Assembly: GCA_030695565.1 (NCBI GenBank)
Contig: JAUYRZ010000082.1
Coordinates: 37,219 to 101,218, forward strand
Origin: Archangium sp.
Lineage (GTDB): Bacteria; Myxococcota; Myxococcia; Myxococcales; Myxococcaceae
Direction of reading: 5' to 3'
Length of the DNA: 64,000 nt
In this document: positions 1-7,161 of the stretch, one piece after another
How the letters are laid out: every line of letters starts with the position of its first letter
How positions within the stretch are numbered: the first letter of the stretch is position 1
The notes under the pieces: generated by a model
Databases searched by the model: none
What the model was told of the DNA's origin: nothing
The model's input: only the letters and a program-made list of their open reading frames with translations
Translations under genes and position numbers: made by a program

Positions 1-11
1 GTGGAGGAACC

Positions 12-1415
12 GTGAACAGCCCCCTGAAGCAGTTGCTGGTTTCGATGATGGTGTTGTCGGGCGCTGCGTTCGCGGCCGATGGTCAATGGGTCAAGACGCG
101 CGGGGTCGTGCGCTTCATGGTCGAAGGACCACTCGATGACGTCATCGGCGAGACCCGGCAGTCGAGCGGCGTGTTGACCTTTTCTCCGGAGACCTGGAGC
201 AAGGGCACCGGCGCCATCGCCGTCGACCTCGCTTCGATTCGTACGGGCATCGATCAACGCGACAAGGACATGCGGGTCGAGTTCCTCGAGACCAGCCGGT
301 TTCCCCGGGCGGTGCTCACCATCGACAGCATCGAGAAGCCCTCGGCGCCTTCGGTGGCTGCAGGCTCGACGGTGACCGGCACGGTGGCAGGCTCGTTCGA
401 GCTGCACGGCGTGCGGCGCGCGGTGAAGTTCCCCGTGACGCTCAAGCTCGACGCAGAGGGCAAGGCGCGCATCAGCGGCAAGTTCGACGTGCCCTTCGCC
501 GACTACAACGTGCAACGCCCGCAGCGCCTGTTCCTCAAGCTCGGTGACGTGGCACAGGTCAACTTCGACATGGGCTTCGAGAAGCGTGAAGAGAAGCCGG
601 TCGCCAGCGGTGCGCCTGCTCCGGTTGCGGTCGTGGTGGTGGCTCCGACGGTGGCCCAGGTTCAGCCCGCGGCCGCCAAGCCTGCGAAGCCCAAGCCGCC
701 TCGCAAGCCGAAGCCCGCGCTCGTGTTCACGTACCAGTTCAAGGGCACCGACGCGAAGGCGCTGGGCGAGAAGCTGTTCCACGCGCCCACCACGGGTGGT
801 GAGGGCAACAAGATGACGTGCTTCCACTGTCACGCGAAGAGCGACGAACGCTCGGGCCTGCTGCTGAAGGACGGCCACACCCGTGCGGCGAACAGCATGT
901 ACAACGCCGGCCAGCGCCCGAAGTTCTGGGGCGGCTTCGCGGCGACCGCGGGCAAGGCGGCCAACATCTGCCAGAAGCAGTACATGCTCGGCGCGGGTCT
1001 GAGCTCGGAGCAGGAAGAGCAGCTGCAGGCGTTCATCGATGCGATCAGCCCCGATGGCGCGCCGGCGCTCGACTACACCACCACCTACCGCTCGATGGAG
1101 ACGCTGCTGCGCGACCCCACCGGTGGCGACGCGGTGAAGGGCAAGAAGCTGGCTGACCAGTTCTGCATGACCTGCCACCTCGACGGCCGCGTGGGGCCGG
1201 TGTGGGCGCCGGGCCTGTACGAGCCTGACTGGGTCGTGCGCCGCGTGCGCCGCCTGGAAGGTCACTCGAACAAGCAGATGCCGAACTGGACCATCGCGCG
1301 CCTGCCTGACAGCGACCTGCGCGACATCGTGACGTACCTGACCAGCCCCGCTTCGGCGGCCCCGGTGTTCGAGCGCAAGAAAGACGCGGAAGGCGCCAAG
1401 GGCGGCTCGCGCTGA
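12..1415 (+). CDS. YceI-domain protein fused to a diheme cytochrome c
   Basis: The 467-residue product starts with a signal peptide (about residues 1-22, ending AAFAADG), so it is exported. Residues ~24-190 resemble the YceI lipocalin-like fold, which in other proteins binds polyisoprenoid-type ligands. A Pro/Ala/Lys-rich linker (~200-240) leads to a cytochrome c region with two haem motifs, CFHCH at 270-274 and CMTCH at 385-389. Start GTG at 12 is preceded by a good GGAGG at 6-nt spacing. A strong hairpin follows the stop codon, so the gene is probably the last of its unit. The YceI-plus-cytochrome combination suggests a periplasmic redox protein that may bind a quinone-like lipid; that role is inferred. 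Confidence 0.85.
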   Translation: MNSPLKQLLVSMMVLSGAAFAADGQWVKTRGVVRFMVEGPLDDVIGETRQSSGVLTFSPETWSKGTGAIAVDLASIRTGIDQRDKDMRVEFLETSRFPRAVLTIDSIEKPSAPSVAAGSTVTGTVAGSFELHGVRRAVKFPVTLKLDAEGKARISGKFDVPFADYNVQRPQRLFLKLGDVAQVNFDMGFEKREEKPVASGAPAPVAVVVVAPTVAQVQPAAAKPAKPKPPRKPKPALVFTYQFKGTDAKALGEKLFHAPTTGGEGNKMTCFHCHAKSDERSGLLLKDGHTRAANSMYNAGQRPKFWGGFAATAGKAANICQKQYMLGAGLSSEQEEQLQAFIDAISPDGAPALDYTTTYRSMETLLRDPTGGDAVKGKKLADQFCMTCHLDGRVGPVWAPGLYEPDWVVRRVRRLEGHSNKQMPNWTIARLPDSDLRDIVTYLTSPASAAPVFERKKDAEGAKGGSR

Positions 1416-1421
1416 GTTGAG

Positions 1422-1455
1422 ACTGCGCTCACGCGCCTGCGGGCGTGAGCGCAGT
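1422..1455 (+). terminator. Hairpin after the YceI-cytochrome gene
   Basis: Perfect 13-bp inverted repeat (ACTGCGCTCACGC / GCGTGAGCGCAGT) with an 8-nt loop, beginning 6 nt after the stop codon. There is no long U tract, so it may act as an RNA 3' stabiliser or a Rho-assisted terminator. Confidence 0.65.
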
Positions 1456-1478
1456 GAATGGTCATGGTCTCGCGCTGA

Positions 1479-2120
1479 ATGGCGACTACGGTTCCGGCGA
1501 TGACAGCGTGTGCAGTGATGTTGATGTTGTTGGGGCAGGCCGACGGTGGAATCTCGGCGCCTCCTCTTCCCCCTGAAACGGCTCCTGAAGCGGCGTTTCC
1601 ACGCGTGATTCGCACGCAAGGGCAAGTGTGTGTCGAGTCACTCGATGCGTCGGGCGCCGTGAAGAGCGAGTGCCGCGCGGAAGGGACGCCGCCCGCGGCG
1701 CCCGCCGCCCAAGAAGCCGTGCAGGAGCCGGCCGCCCGACTGGTCGGCGGCGCTGCGCTGCATGCCGGTGCGGTCTTCCAGGGCGGCAGCGCGTTCCTCG
1801 AAGGTTCGCTCATCGCTGACCTGGGCGCGCGCTTTCGCAGCGGCGTGGGTGTGGTCGGCTTGCTCAACGGGCACTACTCGCTTCAGGGTGGGCGGTTGGG
1901 GCTGGGAGCCGGGCTCCGCCTGGGCGATCGTTCTCACCTCATCATCGGTGCGACGGGCACGGTGCAGCTCGACGCCTTGCCAATCACGAGCGTCACGGCG
2001 TTGATCCGGGGCGTGCTCGTGGTCGCAAAACACCTCGCGCTCGAGTTGATGCCGACCGTGCGCTTCTCAGCGTTCGGCATCGCGGTCTCGTTGAGCGCGG
2101 GCATCGGCTTCTCGTTCTGA
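1479..2120 (+). CDS. Small predicted outer-membrane beta-barrel-like protein
   Basis: A 213-residue protein with a hydrophobic N-terminus typical of a signal peptide, then a Pro/Ala-rich stretch (to about residue 85). The Gly-rich C-terminal half has alternating hydrophobic residues and ends in Phe (GIGFSF), the usual signature of an outer-membrane barrel strand. I recognise no specific family. An alternative ATG at 1500 would give a more compact signal peptide; neither start has a clear Shine-Dalgarno sequence. It is convergent with the ferritin-like gene. Confidence 0.6.
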   Translation: MATTVPAMTACAVMLMLLGQADGGISAPPLPPETAPEAAFPRVIRTQGQVCVESLDASGAVKSECRAEGTPPAAPAAQEAVQEPAARLVGGAALHAGAVFQGGSAFLEGSLIADLGARFRSGVGVVGLLNGHYSLQGGRLGLGAGLRLGDRSHLIIGATGTVQLDALPITSVTALIRGVLVVAKHLALELMPTVRFSAFGIAVSLSAGIGFSF

Positions 2121-2188
2121 TCAGAACGGCCGAATGAAACGAGAACCACGGGCGAAGCCTCGTGGGCAGCTCCAGCGGATCCAGACAG

Positions 2189-2213
2189 CCCCCGGTCGAA
2201 GCAGGACCGGAGG
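2189..2213. terminator. Hairpin between convergent genes
   Basis: A 9-bp stem with one mismatch (CCCCCGGTC / GACCGGAGG) around a 7-nt loop, followed on the plus strand by CGTCTTT. It lies between the barrel-like gene and the ferritin-like gene and could stop transcripts from the left. Confidence 0.4.
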
Positions 2214-2219
2214 CGTCTT

Positions 2220-2804
2220 TCAGTCGTCGAGGGGGAGCTTCTTGAGGAAATCCGCCAGCTCGTCGGCGTGATCTTCCTCCTGCGCGAGGATGGTCTCGAA
2301 GAGCCGCCGGGTGGTCGGATCGGTGTCGCCGATGAAGCGGATGATGGTCGTGTAGGTCTCCACCGCGATGCGCTCGGCGACCAGGTCTTCAGTGAGCATG
2401 CCTCGCAAGGTGCCACTGACCGCGTAGTCGGCGTGGCTGCGCGTGGACAACGTGTCGGGAGAGAAGTCGGGCACGCCACCGAGCTGGGTAATGCGCCTGG
2501 CGAGGAGATCCGCGTGGGCCAGCTCCTCCTGCGAGTGCACCATCAACTCATCTGCCACGGCGTGACCGGCGATGCCGCCGACGCTCGCGCCCATGTAGTA
2601 ATGGTTGCGATAGCGCAACACGCAGACCAGCTCGCTGGCCAGTGAGTCATTGAGCAGCTTGATGATGGTGCGCCGGTCGACGTGATTGCTGTGGGTGACC
2701 GCGCCCTCGTCGATGTGCGTGCGGGCGCGCTTCTTGATGGCCTCGAGATCGAGAGAGAAGGTGTGATTGGTGGTGTCGAGCGGAACGACGTTGGTCTGGG
2801 TCAT
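2220..2804 (-). CDS. Ferritin-like / bacterioferritin-family protein
   Basis: A 194-residue cytoplasmic protein, all-helical by composition, with two E-x-x-H diiron motifs (E94/H97 in EELAH and E176/H179 in EEDH) plus helix Glu residues E58 and E149 in the expected places for a four-helix ferritin-like bundle. Such proteins oxidise Fe(II) and store iron or protect DNA. AAAGGA lies 7 nt before the ATG. A small membrane protein gene ends only 24 nt upstream on the same strand, suggesting co-transcription. Whether it forms a 24-mer or 12-mer cannot be told from sequence. Confidence 0.85.
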   Translation of the reverse strand: MTQTNVVPLDTTNHTFSLDLEAIKKRARTHIDEGAVTHSNHVDRRTIIKLLNDSLASELVCVLRYRNHYYMGASVGGIAGHAVADELMVHSQEELAHADLLARRITQLGGVPDFSPDTLSTRSHADYAVSGTLRGMLTEDLVAERIAVETYTTIIRFIGDTDPTTRRLFETILAQEEDHADELADFLKKLPLDD

Positions 2805-2828
2805 GGCAATCCTTTCAGGGAAGAGACT

Positions 2829-3044
2829 TCACTTCGCGACGGGAACCGGGGCGAGCGGGGGCCCACCCTCGTTCTCCATGCGCTTGATGTCGGACTTGTC
2901 TTCGATGCTCAGGCGAGGATTGACGCTGGCCAGTGCACGCCTGCGGGCGCGGTTCCAGGCGTTGACGGCAAGTGCGATGGTCGAGGCGACCGCGGTGACC
3001 ACGAGCGAGACAGCGGTCCACTTCTTCGGTTTCGAGGTCTTCAT
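2829..3044 (-). CDS. Small single-pass membrane protein
   Basis: A 71-residue protein with one transmembrane segment (about residues 9-28) followed by a basic Arg-rich patch (NRARRRA) and a polar tail. The start chosen is MKTSKPKK; an upstream ATG at 3065 would add seven residues. No family is recognised. Its closeness to the ferritin-like gene downstream suggests a shared transcript and perhaps a link to iron or stress, but nothing in the protein itself proves a function. Confidence 0.55.
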   Translation of the reverse strand: MKTSKPKKWTAVSLVVTAVASTIALAVNAWNRARRRALASVNPRLSIEDKSDIKRMENEGGPPLAPVPVAK

Positions 3045-3140
3045 GGAACCGATGCGCAGCAGCATCCAGGCCGGGCTGCGATCAGTGCGGTTGCGGGGGC
3101 TTGGCTCGTGGCACCCGGTCAGTTTGGTGCAATGCCGGGT

Positions 3141-4091
3141 TCAGTTTGATGGAGCGAGAGCGAGTTCACATTCGTCGAGTTGAGCAGCCCAGGCCGCTCG
3201 TCCCTCGCTGTCGAGTCGACTGGCGAGCGCCCGACGCGCGAAACAGAGCCGTTCAACATGGGGATCTGCCGCTCGCATTCCCCGCGCGACGTCGATGCGC
3301 AGCCGCGCCAGCTGCCCATCAGCGCAGCGCTGAGCGCGCAGGTCGATTTCACTCTCCGGGCAAACCGGCGTCATGAAGTCGTCGTTCACGTTCGCGTCGA
3401 CGGGCCGATATCGCTCGACCGGGTCGTCGTCTCGCCACAACGAGCGGAGCGAAAACAACCCCTGGGCGTCGGTGGCGCGCTGAACCACCGCCCGGCCGGT
3501 TCGATCCTCCAGTCGGCTCGGGACGTGACACCCCACACAGGCATTGATGGCTCCGAGCCGCTTCGCAGCGGCGGAGCGTTCAGCTTCTCCTTCGGGCGCG
3601 TCGATGAAGCCTTTCTGCACCCAGGCGCTGAGCACCTCACCTGCGCGCGCATCGGCGTGGGCCCCGCATGACCATCGCAACCCCTTGAGTACGCCCCCGG
3701 CCGGCCGAAGCACCACGCACTGAAGGCCTGACGCCGTCCACTCGAACTGCCGCACGTCGAGCACCTTCCAGCTGGCTTCTGGCAGGGCATCGACGCCGGC
3801 AGTGCCCCGGTACTCGATCCGCGAAGCAACCGTGCCAACGGGGAGCTTCACCGTTCGTTCACCGCGCGCGTCGAGAGACGTGCTGAGCACTTCGCGCTCT
3901 GGAAGGTTCAACGCCACGGCGATGTGCACCCGCCCATCGACCGAGGTCGGCGGGCGCACCGGGCTCACCACGCTCAGGCTCGAGCGCCACTGCAGGGGGT
4001 TCGCCGAAGCGGTCACGAACTCCATGCCAGCGGGGAGCTTCGGAGCCGATTGGCAGCCGAACACCAGGACCACCAGCAGCACTGCCCTCAT
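3141..4091 (-). CDS. Monoheme cytochrome-type lipoprotein, last gene of the MNIO operon
   Basis: A 316-residue protein whose N-terminus ends in a lipobox (VFGC, Cys13), so it is probably lipid-anchored. It has one covalent haem motif, CVGCH at 185-189, and several other Cys residues (125, 142, and three or more in the C-terminal third). I do not recognise the family. Its ATG overlaps the stop of the DUF2063 gene by 4 nt, so it is translationally coupled to the MNIO genes. It may be a redox partner or a second client of that pathway; this is inferred from position only. Confidence 0.75.
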   Translation of the reverse strand: MRAVLLVVLVFGCQSAPKLPAGMEFVTASANPLQWRSSLSVVSPVRPPTSVDGRVHIAVALNLPEREVLSTSLDARGERTVKLPVGTVASRIEYRGTAGVDALPEASWKVLDVRQFEWTASGLQCVVLRPAGGVLKGLRWSCGAHADARAGEVLSAWVQKGFIDAPEGEAERSAAAKRLGAINACVGCHVPSRLEDRTGRAVVQRATDAQGLFSLRSLWRDDDPVERYRPVDANVNDDFMTPVCPESEIDLRAQRCADGQLARLRIDVARGMRAADPHVERLCFARRALASRLDSEGRAAWAAQLDECELALAPSN

Positions 4092-4798
4092 GGCAGCCAG
4101 CCCTCGAGCGCCTCACGCGCACCCGTCGACAACAAGCCCAACGACGCCAGGGCACCCGCTTCGCGCACGAGGTCGTCTCGAGGGATGACAGGCAGGTCGG
4201 CGCTCCACGCACGGTCTTGCAGAACCTGGATCACCACCAGGGCGGCCAACGAGGGCTCGACGATGACCACCTCAGCCGTCTGGCGCGAGCGGCCCAGCAG
4301 CCACGTCTCGGGCACGTTCAAGGGGCGACCACTCGTTTTCCCGTCGCGTTCGACCTCCCGGGTGAAGGCGCGCACGGCGTGGGTGTAGTGGCGCACGATG
4401 AGCTCCGAGACATCATCGGTGTTCGGCGCCATCGACACCACGTGCCGACTCCAGGCGAAATCGGCCAGCTCCACGAGCGCTGCGCCCGCACCACGCTGTT
4501 CGAGGAACGAAGGGAACTGGGCCGCGGCTCGAGAAGGCACCCAGTGACGGGGCGGGTACGCGCGCAGGTACGCTTCGCGAAGCGGGCTGAAGCGGGGCCC
4601 GGCGGCCACCTTCACCGCCGCGTAGAAATCATCGAGCACGCCGTGCTGTTGGCGCTCCACCAGCGTGGCGTAGAGCGCGAGCCGTCGCGACCCTGAGGCA
4701 GAAGGGCCCAGCACGCGCTCGACCTGCCGAGCCGAGCGACTCCCGTCGAGCAGCCCCGCCATCTCCTTCAAGAAGTCGTCGAGCGGAACGGGCTTCAT
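4088..4798 (-). CDS. DUF2063 (HvfC/BufC-like) MNIO partner protein
   Basis: A 236-residue soluble protein. The N-terminal ~90 residues match the DUF2063 pattern: LxxFLxEMAGLLD, then LALYATLVERQQHGVLDDFY and a YPP motif before the second domain. In methanobactin-, oxazolin- and bufferin-type pathways the protein encoded beside the DUF692 enzyme binds the precursor peptide and delivers it to the enzyme; that role is family knowledge. The gene overlaps its neighbours by 4 nt on both sides (ATGA), the tightest coupling in the window, which argues for a stoichiometric complex with the upstream enzyme. Confidence 0.85.
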   Translation of the reverse strand: MKPVPLDDFLKEMAGLLDGSRSARQVERVLGPSASGSRRLALYATLVERQQHGVLDDFYAAVKVAAGPRFSPLREAYLRAYPPRHWVPSRAAAQFPSFLEQRGAGAALVELADFAWSRHVVSMAPNTDDVSELIVRHYTHAVRAFTREVERDGKTSGRPLNVPETWLLGRSRQTAEVVIVEPSLAALVVIQVLQDRAWSADLPVIPRDDLVREAGALASLGLLSTGAREALEGWLP

Positions 4799-5604
4799 GC
4801 GTGTCGATCCATGAGGGCTCTGGCGCGGTCGGCCTCATCGAGCACCGCATCGAGCGAGGGAATGTGCTGGTCCCACTCAATCAACGTGGGCACGGGGCCG
4901 CAACGCTTCAGCGCCGCGACGTAGAGTTCCCAGACGGGCGCGGCGACCGGGGCCGCGTGGGTGTCGAGGAGCAGCTCTCGGTCACGCGAGTGCCCGGCGA
5001 GGTGAAGCTGCCGAACGTGCTCGAGCGGAAACTGTTCGAGGAGCGCTCGTGGATCCTTCCCGTGGTTGATGGCGTTGACGTAGAGGTTGTTGACGTCGAG
5101 CAGCAGGCCCACCCCGGCCTCTTCCGCCACGCGCCGCAGCAGGGTCGCCTCGTCGAAGACCGAGCCGGGCATCTCGGCATAGGTGGTGATGTTCTCGAGA
5201 ACGAGTGGGTAACCGACGGCCTGCTGTGCGGCGCGCGCGTGACCGACCACCCGCGCCACCGTTTCGTCGTGCCGCGGCAAGGGGAGGAGATCGAACCACG
5301 TGCGCTCTCCCACGGAGGAAAAGCACAGGTGATCGCTGAAGAACGGCGGGTCGAGGAGACGAACGAAGGGCGCGAGGTTCTCGAGATAGCCCTCCGGAGG
5401 AGCGCTCCCCACGGAGAGGCCGACCCCGTGGGGAATGAGGGGCCACCTCGCGCGGAAACGCTCCAGGAGCACCGCGGGCCTTCCGGTCAGGCCCGCGAAG
5501 TTCTCGGTGATGACCTCGAGCCAGTCGACTCGACGTGCGGTGGCCAGAAGGGGGTCGAACAGCTCACGCCGCAACCCGATGCCGACCCCGCTCACCGCTG
5601 GCAT
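4795..5604 (-). CDS. DUF692 multinuclear non-heme iron oxidative enzyme (MNIO)
   Basis: A 269-residue TIM-barrel-type enzyme of the MbnB/TglH/ChrH/HvfB (DUF692) family, which uses an iron cluster and O2 to modify cysteines in peptides. Candidate ligands are present: H59 (IPHG), H92 (SDHL), E137 (VLEN), D170 and N173 (LLDVNN), H201/H205 (HLAGH), D214/H216 (DTH) and E243 (IEWD), so the enzyme looks intact. The ATG at 5604 was chosen over an upstream one because it leaves 4 nt after the stop of the preceding lipoprotein gene and starts right at the conserved GVGIGLR. The cognate substrate is not proven; the Cys-repeat lipoprotein just upstream is the obvious candidate. Confidence 0.9.
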   Translation of the reverse strand: MPAVSGVGIGLRRELFDPLLATARRVDWLEVITENFAGLTGRPAVLLERFRARWPLIPHGVGLSVGSAPPEGYLENLAPFVRLLDPPFFSDHLCFSSVGERTWFDLLPLPRHDETVARVVGHARAAQQAVGYPLVLENITTYAEMPGSVFDEATLLRRVAEEAGVGLLLDVNNLYVNAINHGKDPRALLEQFPLEHVRQLHLAGHSRDRELLLDTHAAPVAAPVWELYVAALKRCGPVPTLIEWDQHIPSLDAVLDEADRARALMDRHA

Positions 5605-5608
5605 GACG

Positions 5609-6229
5609 TCACGGCACCTGGGTGTAGACGAAGTCGCGACCAGAGTGTTGTGCGTCGCTCCCCGCGCCCGCGTGGCAGCTGGTGCACACGGCCTTCTCCG
5701 TGCCCGTCTTGTCACCCTTGCCGTTGGCGATCAGCACGCCGTTGTCCTTCTCGAACCAGTACCAGCTCGCTCCGGTCGACGGGCCCGCCACGAGCTTGAG
5801 GCCGATGGCGTAGCCGCTGATCGTGGTGCCACCGTCAGTCGGGAAGATCTCCTTCACGCTCGCAGCGCCCACGGGGTAGTTGCCGGTCGCGGTCATGGTG
5901 AGCTTCGTGTTGTTGCAGATGCGATTGCGCCCGTGCGGCGAGGGGGAGCGCGCGTCGTGCGCGGCGGGCTCACACTTCCAGCTCAGATAGGCACCGCCCG
6001 AGAGCCAGGCGCTCACCACCGCGTCGCTGTTCATCGGCGGGGTCTGGGCATCACCCATGGTGGTGGCCGGGCACCCTGCGGGACAACCAGCGTCTGCCGC
6101 CGGGCAGCCAGCGGGGCAGCCCGCCATGCCGGAGTCCTGGGTGGCGGTCATCGGGCCGCCACAGCCGACGAGCGCGAGGGAGCCGACGACGGCGGTATTC
6201 TTGAGCAGCGATTTGAGGTTCTTCAGCAT
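5609..6229 (-). CDS. Cys-repeat lipoprotein with cytochrome P460-like haem domain; candidate MNIO substrate
   Basis: A 206-residue lipoprotein: signal peptide with lipobox (LVGC, Cys23), then a Cys-rich segment (residues 37-57) holding two copies of GCPAGCPA (C38, C42, C49, C53), then a C-terminal domain with CTSCH at 182-186 and a closing RDFVYTQ motif like those of cytochrome P460-type proteins. AAGGA sits 8 nt before the ATG at 6229. It is the first gene of the operon and lies 4 nt before the MNIO gene. Known MNIO precursors also have secretion signals and short Cys-bearing repeats, so the repeat may be the modified core; fusion to a haem domain would be unusual. The P460 assignment rests on motif resemblance. 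Confidence 0.75.
   Translation of the reverse strand: MLKNLKSLLKNTAVVGSLALVGCGGPMTATQDSGMAGCPAGCPAADAGCPAGCPATTMGDAQTPPMNSDAVVSAWLSGGAYLSWKCEPAAHDARSPSPHGRNRICNNTKLTMTATGNYPVGAASVKEIFPTDGGTTISGYAIGLKLVAGPSTGASWYWFEKDNGVLIANGKGDKTGTEKAVCTSCHAGAGSDAQHSGRDFVYTQVP
6059..6121 (-). repeat. CPAG-type Cys repeat within the lipoprotein gene
   Basis: Encodes residues 37-57 of the lipoprotein: GCPAGCPA, spacer AD, GCPAGCPA. The two copies share nearly the same DNA and are absent from the rest of the window. It is the only low-complexity Cys repeat next to the MNIO enzyme. Confidence 0.8.
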
Positions 6230-6362
6230 GGGAAAGGTCCTTGGGGAGGCGTGACGCGGCCAAAGAGCCGCAAACTTCGATACGGCATCGCCCACCTCTG
6301 GTTACACGGGCAGTGTGAGAGAAAGCTGAAGGGGCCTTCGAAAAAGCCGGTAAGCGCAGGGG
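6230..6362. promoter_or_regulatory. Divergent promoter region, MNIO operon / LysR gene
   Basis: A 133-bp gap between two divergent genes. It holds two inverted repeats: GCGGC-N6-GCCGC (6256-6271) and GAAGG-GG-CCTTC (6328-6339). LysR-type regulators usually bind dyads in the promoter they share with the divergent target, so one of these may be the operator. No convincing -35/-10 pair was seen. Confidence 0.4.
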
Positions 6363-7154
6363 ATGAGCCTGGATCGTCACCAACAGATCGCTCGCATCTG
6401 GGACTGGCTGCCGGCGTTCCGCGCGGCTGCGGAGTACGAGAGTCTCCAGCGAGCCGGTCTGGCGCTGGCGGTCAGCCCCTCTGCCCTCTCGAGGTCGATC
6501 AAACTTCTGGAGGAGACCCTCGGCGTGACGTTGTTCACGCGTCGCCCGACGGGGCTCTCCCTGACACCCCACGGCGAACGTCTGCTGGAGGCGACCCGCG
6601 AGGCGATGCGGCGCGTTCACGATGCGCTCCCCACGGCAGCACCCAACCGCTTGAGGGCGGGGGCGATCGGGCCCGTGCTCCCGCTGCTCCTGGGTGAGGC
6701 GGCGATCGAAGCGTTTTCAGACTGGCCCCTGGCGCTGACGCAGTTCGAGTTGGAAGAAGCAGGCGATCGCCTTCACCGTGGCGAGGTGGACGTGCTTCTC
6801 GCCCACGGCCCCCTCGAGGGTGTCGGGCTGAGTGTCGCGGCCTTGCCTCACCTCGAGGTGCTGCTCGCTGCTCCGCCCGGGGCTTCGGAAGATCGCGTGG
6901 CGTGCCTGACCGCAGATGAACTCGGCTGGCATGACCCTCACGCCACCGTCTCGAATCCCCACCAGTTGATCAGCCTGGTCACGACGTTGCGAATTTCGGC
7001 GGTGCTCCCGCGCTGGCTGGTGCCCGCCGGGTGGAAGGTGATCAAAGCCCAGGCGCCGCTGCCCGTCTTCATCGTCACCCGGGTGTATTCTGAAGAGCCG
7101 CCCTTCGTGCGGTTGCTCAAACAAGTGCTGACGAGGCGACTCGCCGCCCAGTGA
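6363..7154 (+). CDS. LysR-family transcriptional regulator
   Basis: A 263-residue protein with an N-terminal winged helix-turn-helix (residues ~14-72: AAEYESLQRAGLALAVSPSA, SRSIKLLEETLG, LFTRR, LTPHGERLL), the diagnostic LysR segment, followed by a shortened effector-binding domain. It is divergent from the MNIO operon, with 133 bp between, so it is the likely regulator of that operon. At 263 residues it is shorter than the usual ~300, the loss being in the C-terminal sensor domain. The ligand is unknown; a metal, haem or redox signal would fit the neighbours but is only inferred. Confidence 0.85.
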   Translation: MSLDRHQQIARIWDWLPAFRAAAEYESLQRAGLALAVSPSALSRSIKLLEETLGVTLFTRRPTGLSLTPHGERLLEATREAMRRVHDALPTAAPNRLRAGAIGPVLPLLLGEAAIEAFSDWPLALTQFELEEAGDRLHRGEVDVLLAHGPLEGVGLSVAALPHLEVLLAAPPGASEDRVACLTADELGWHDPHATVSNPHQLISLVTTLRISAVLPRWLVPAGWKVIKAQAPLPVFIVTRVYSEEPPFVRLLKQVLTRRLAAQ

Positions 7155-7161
7155 AACCCTG

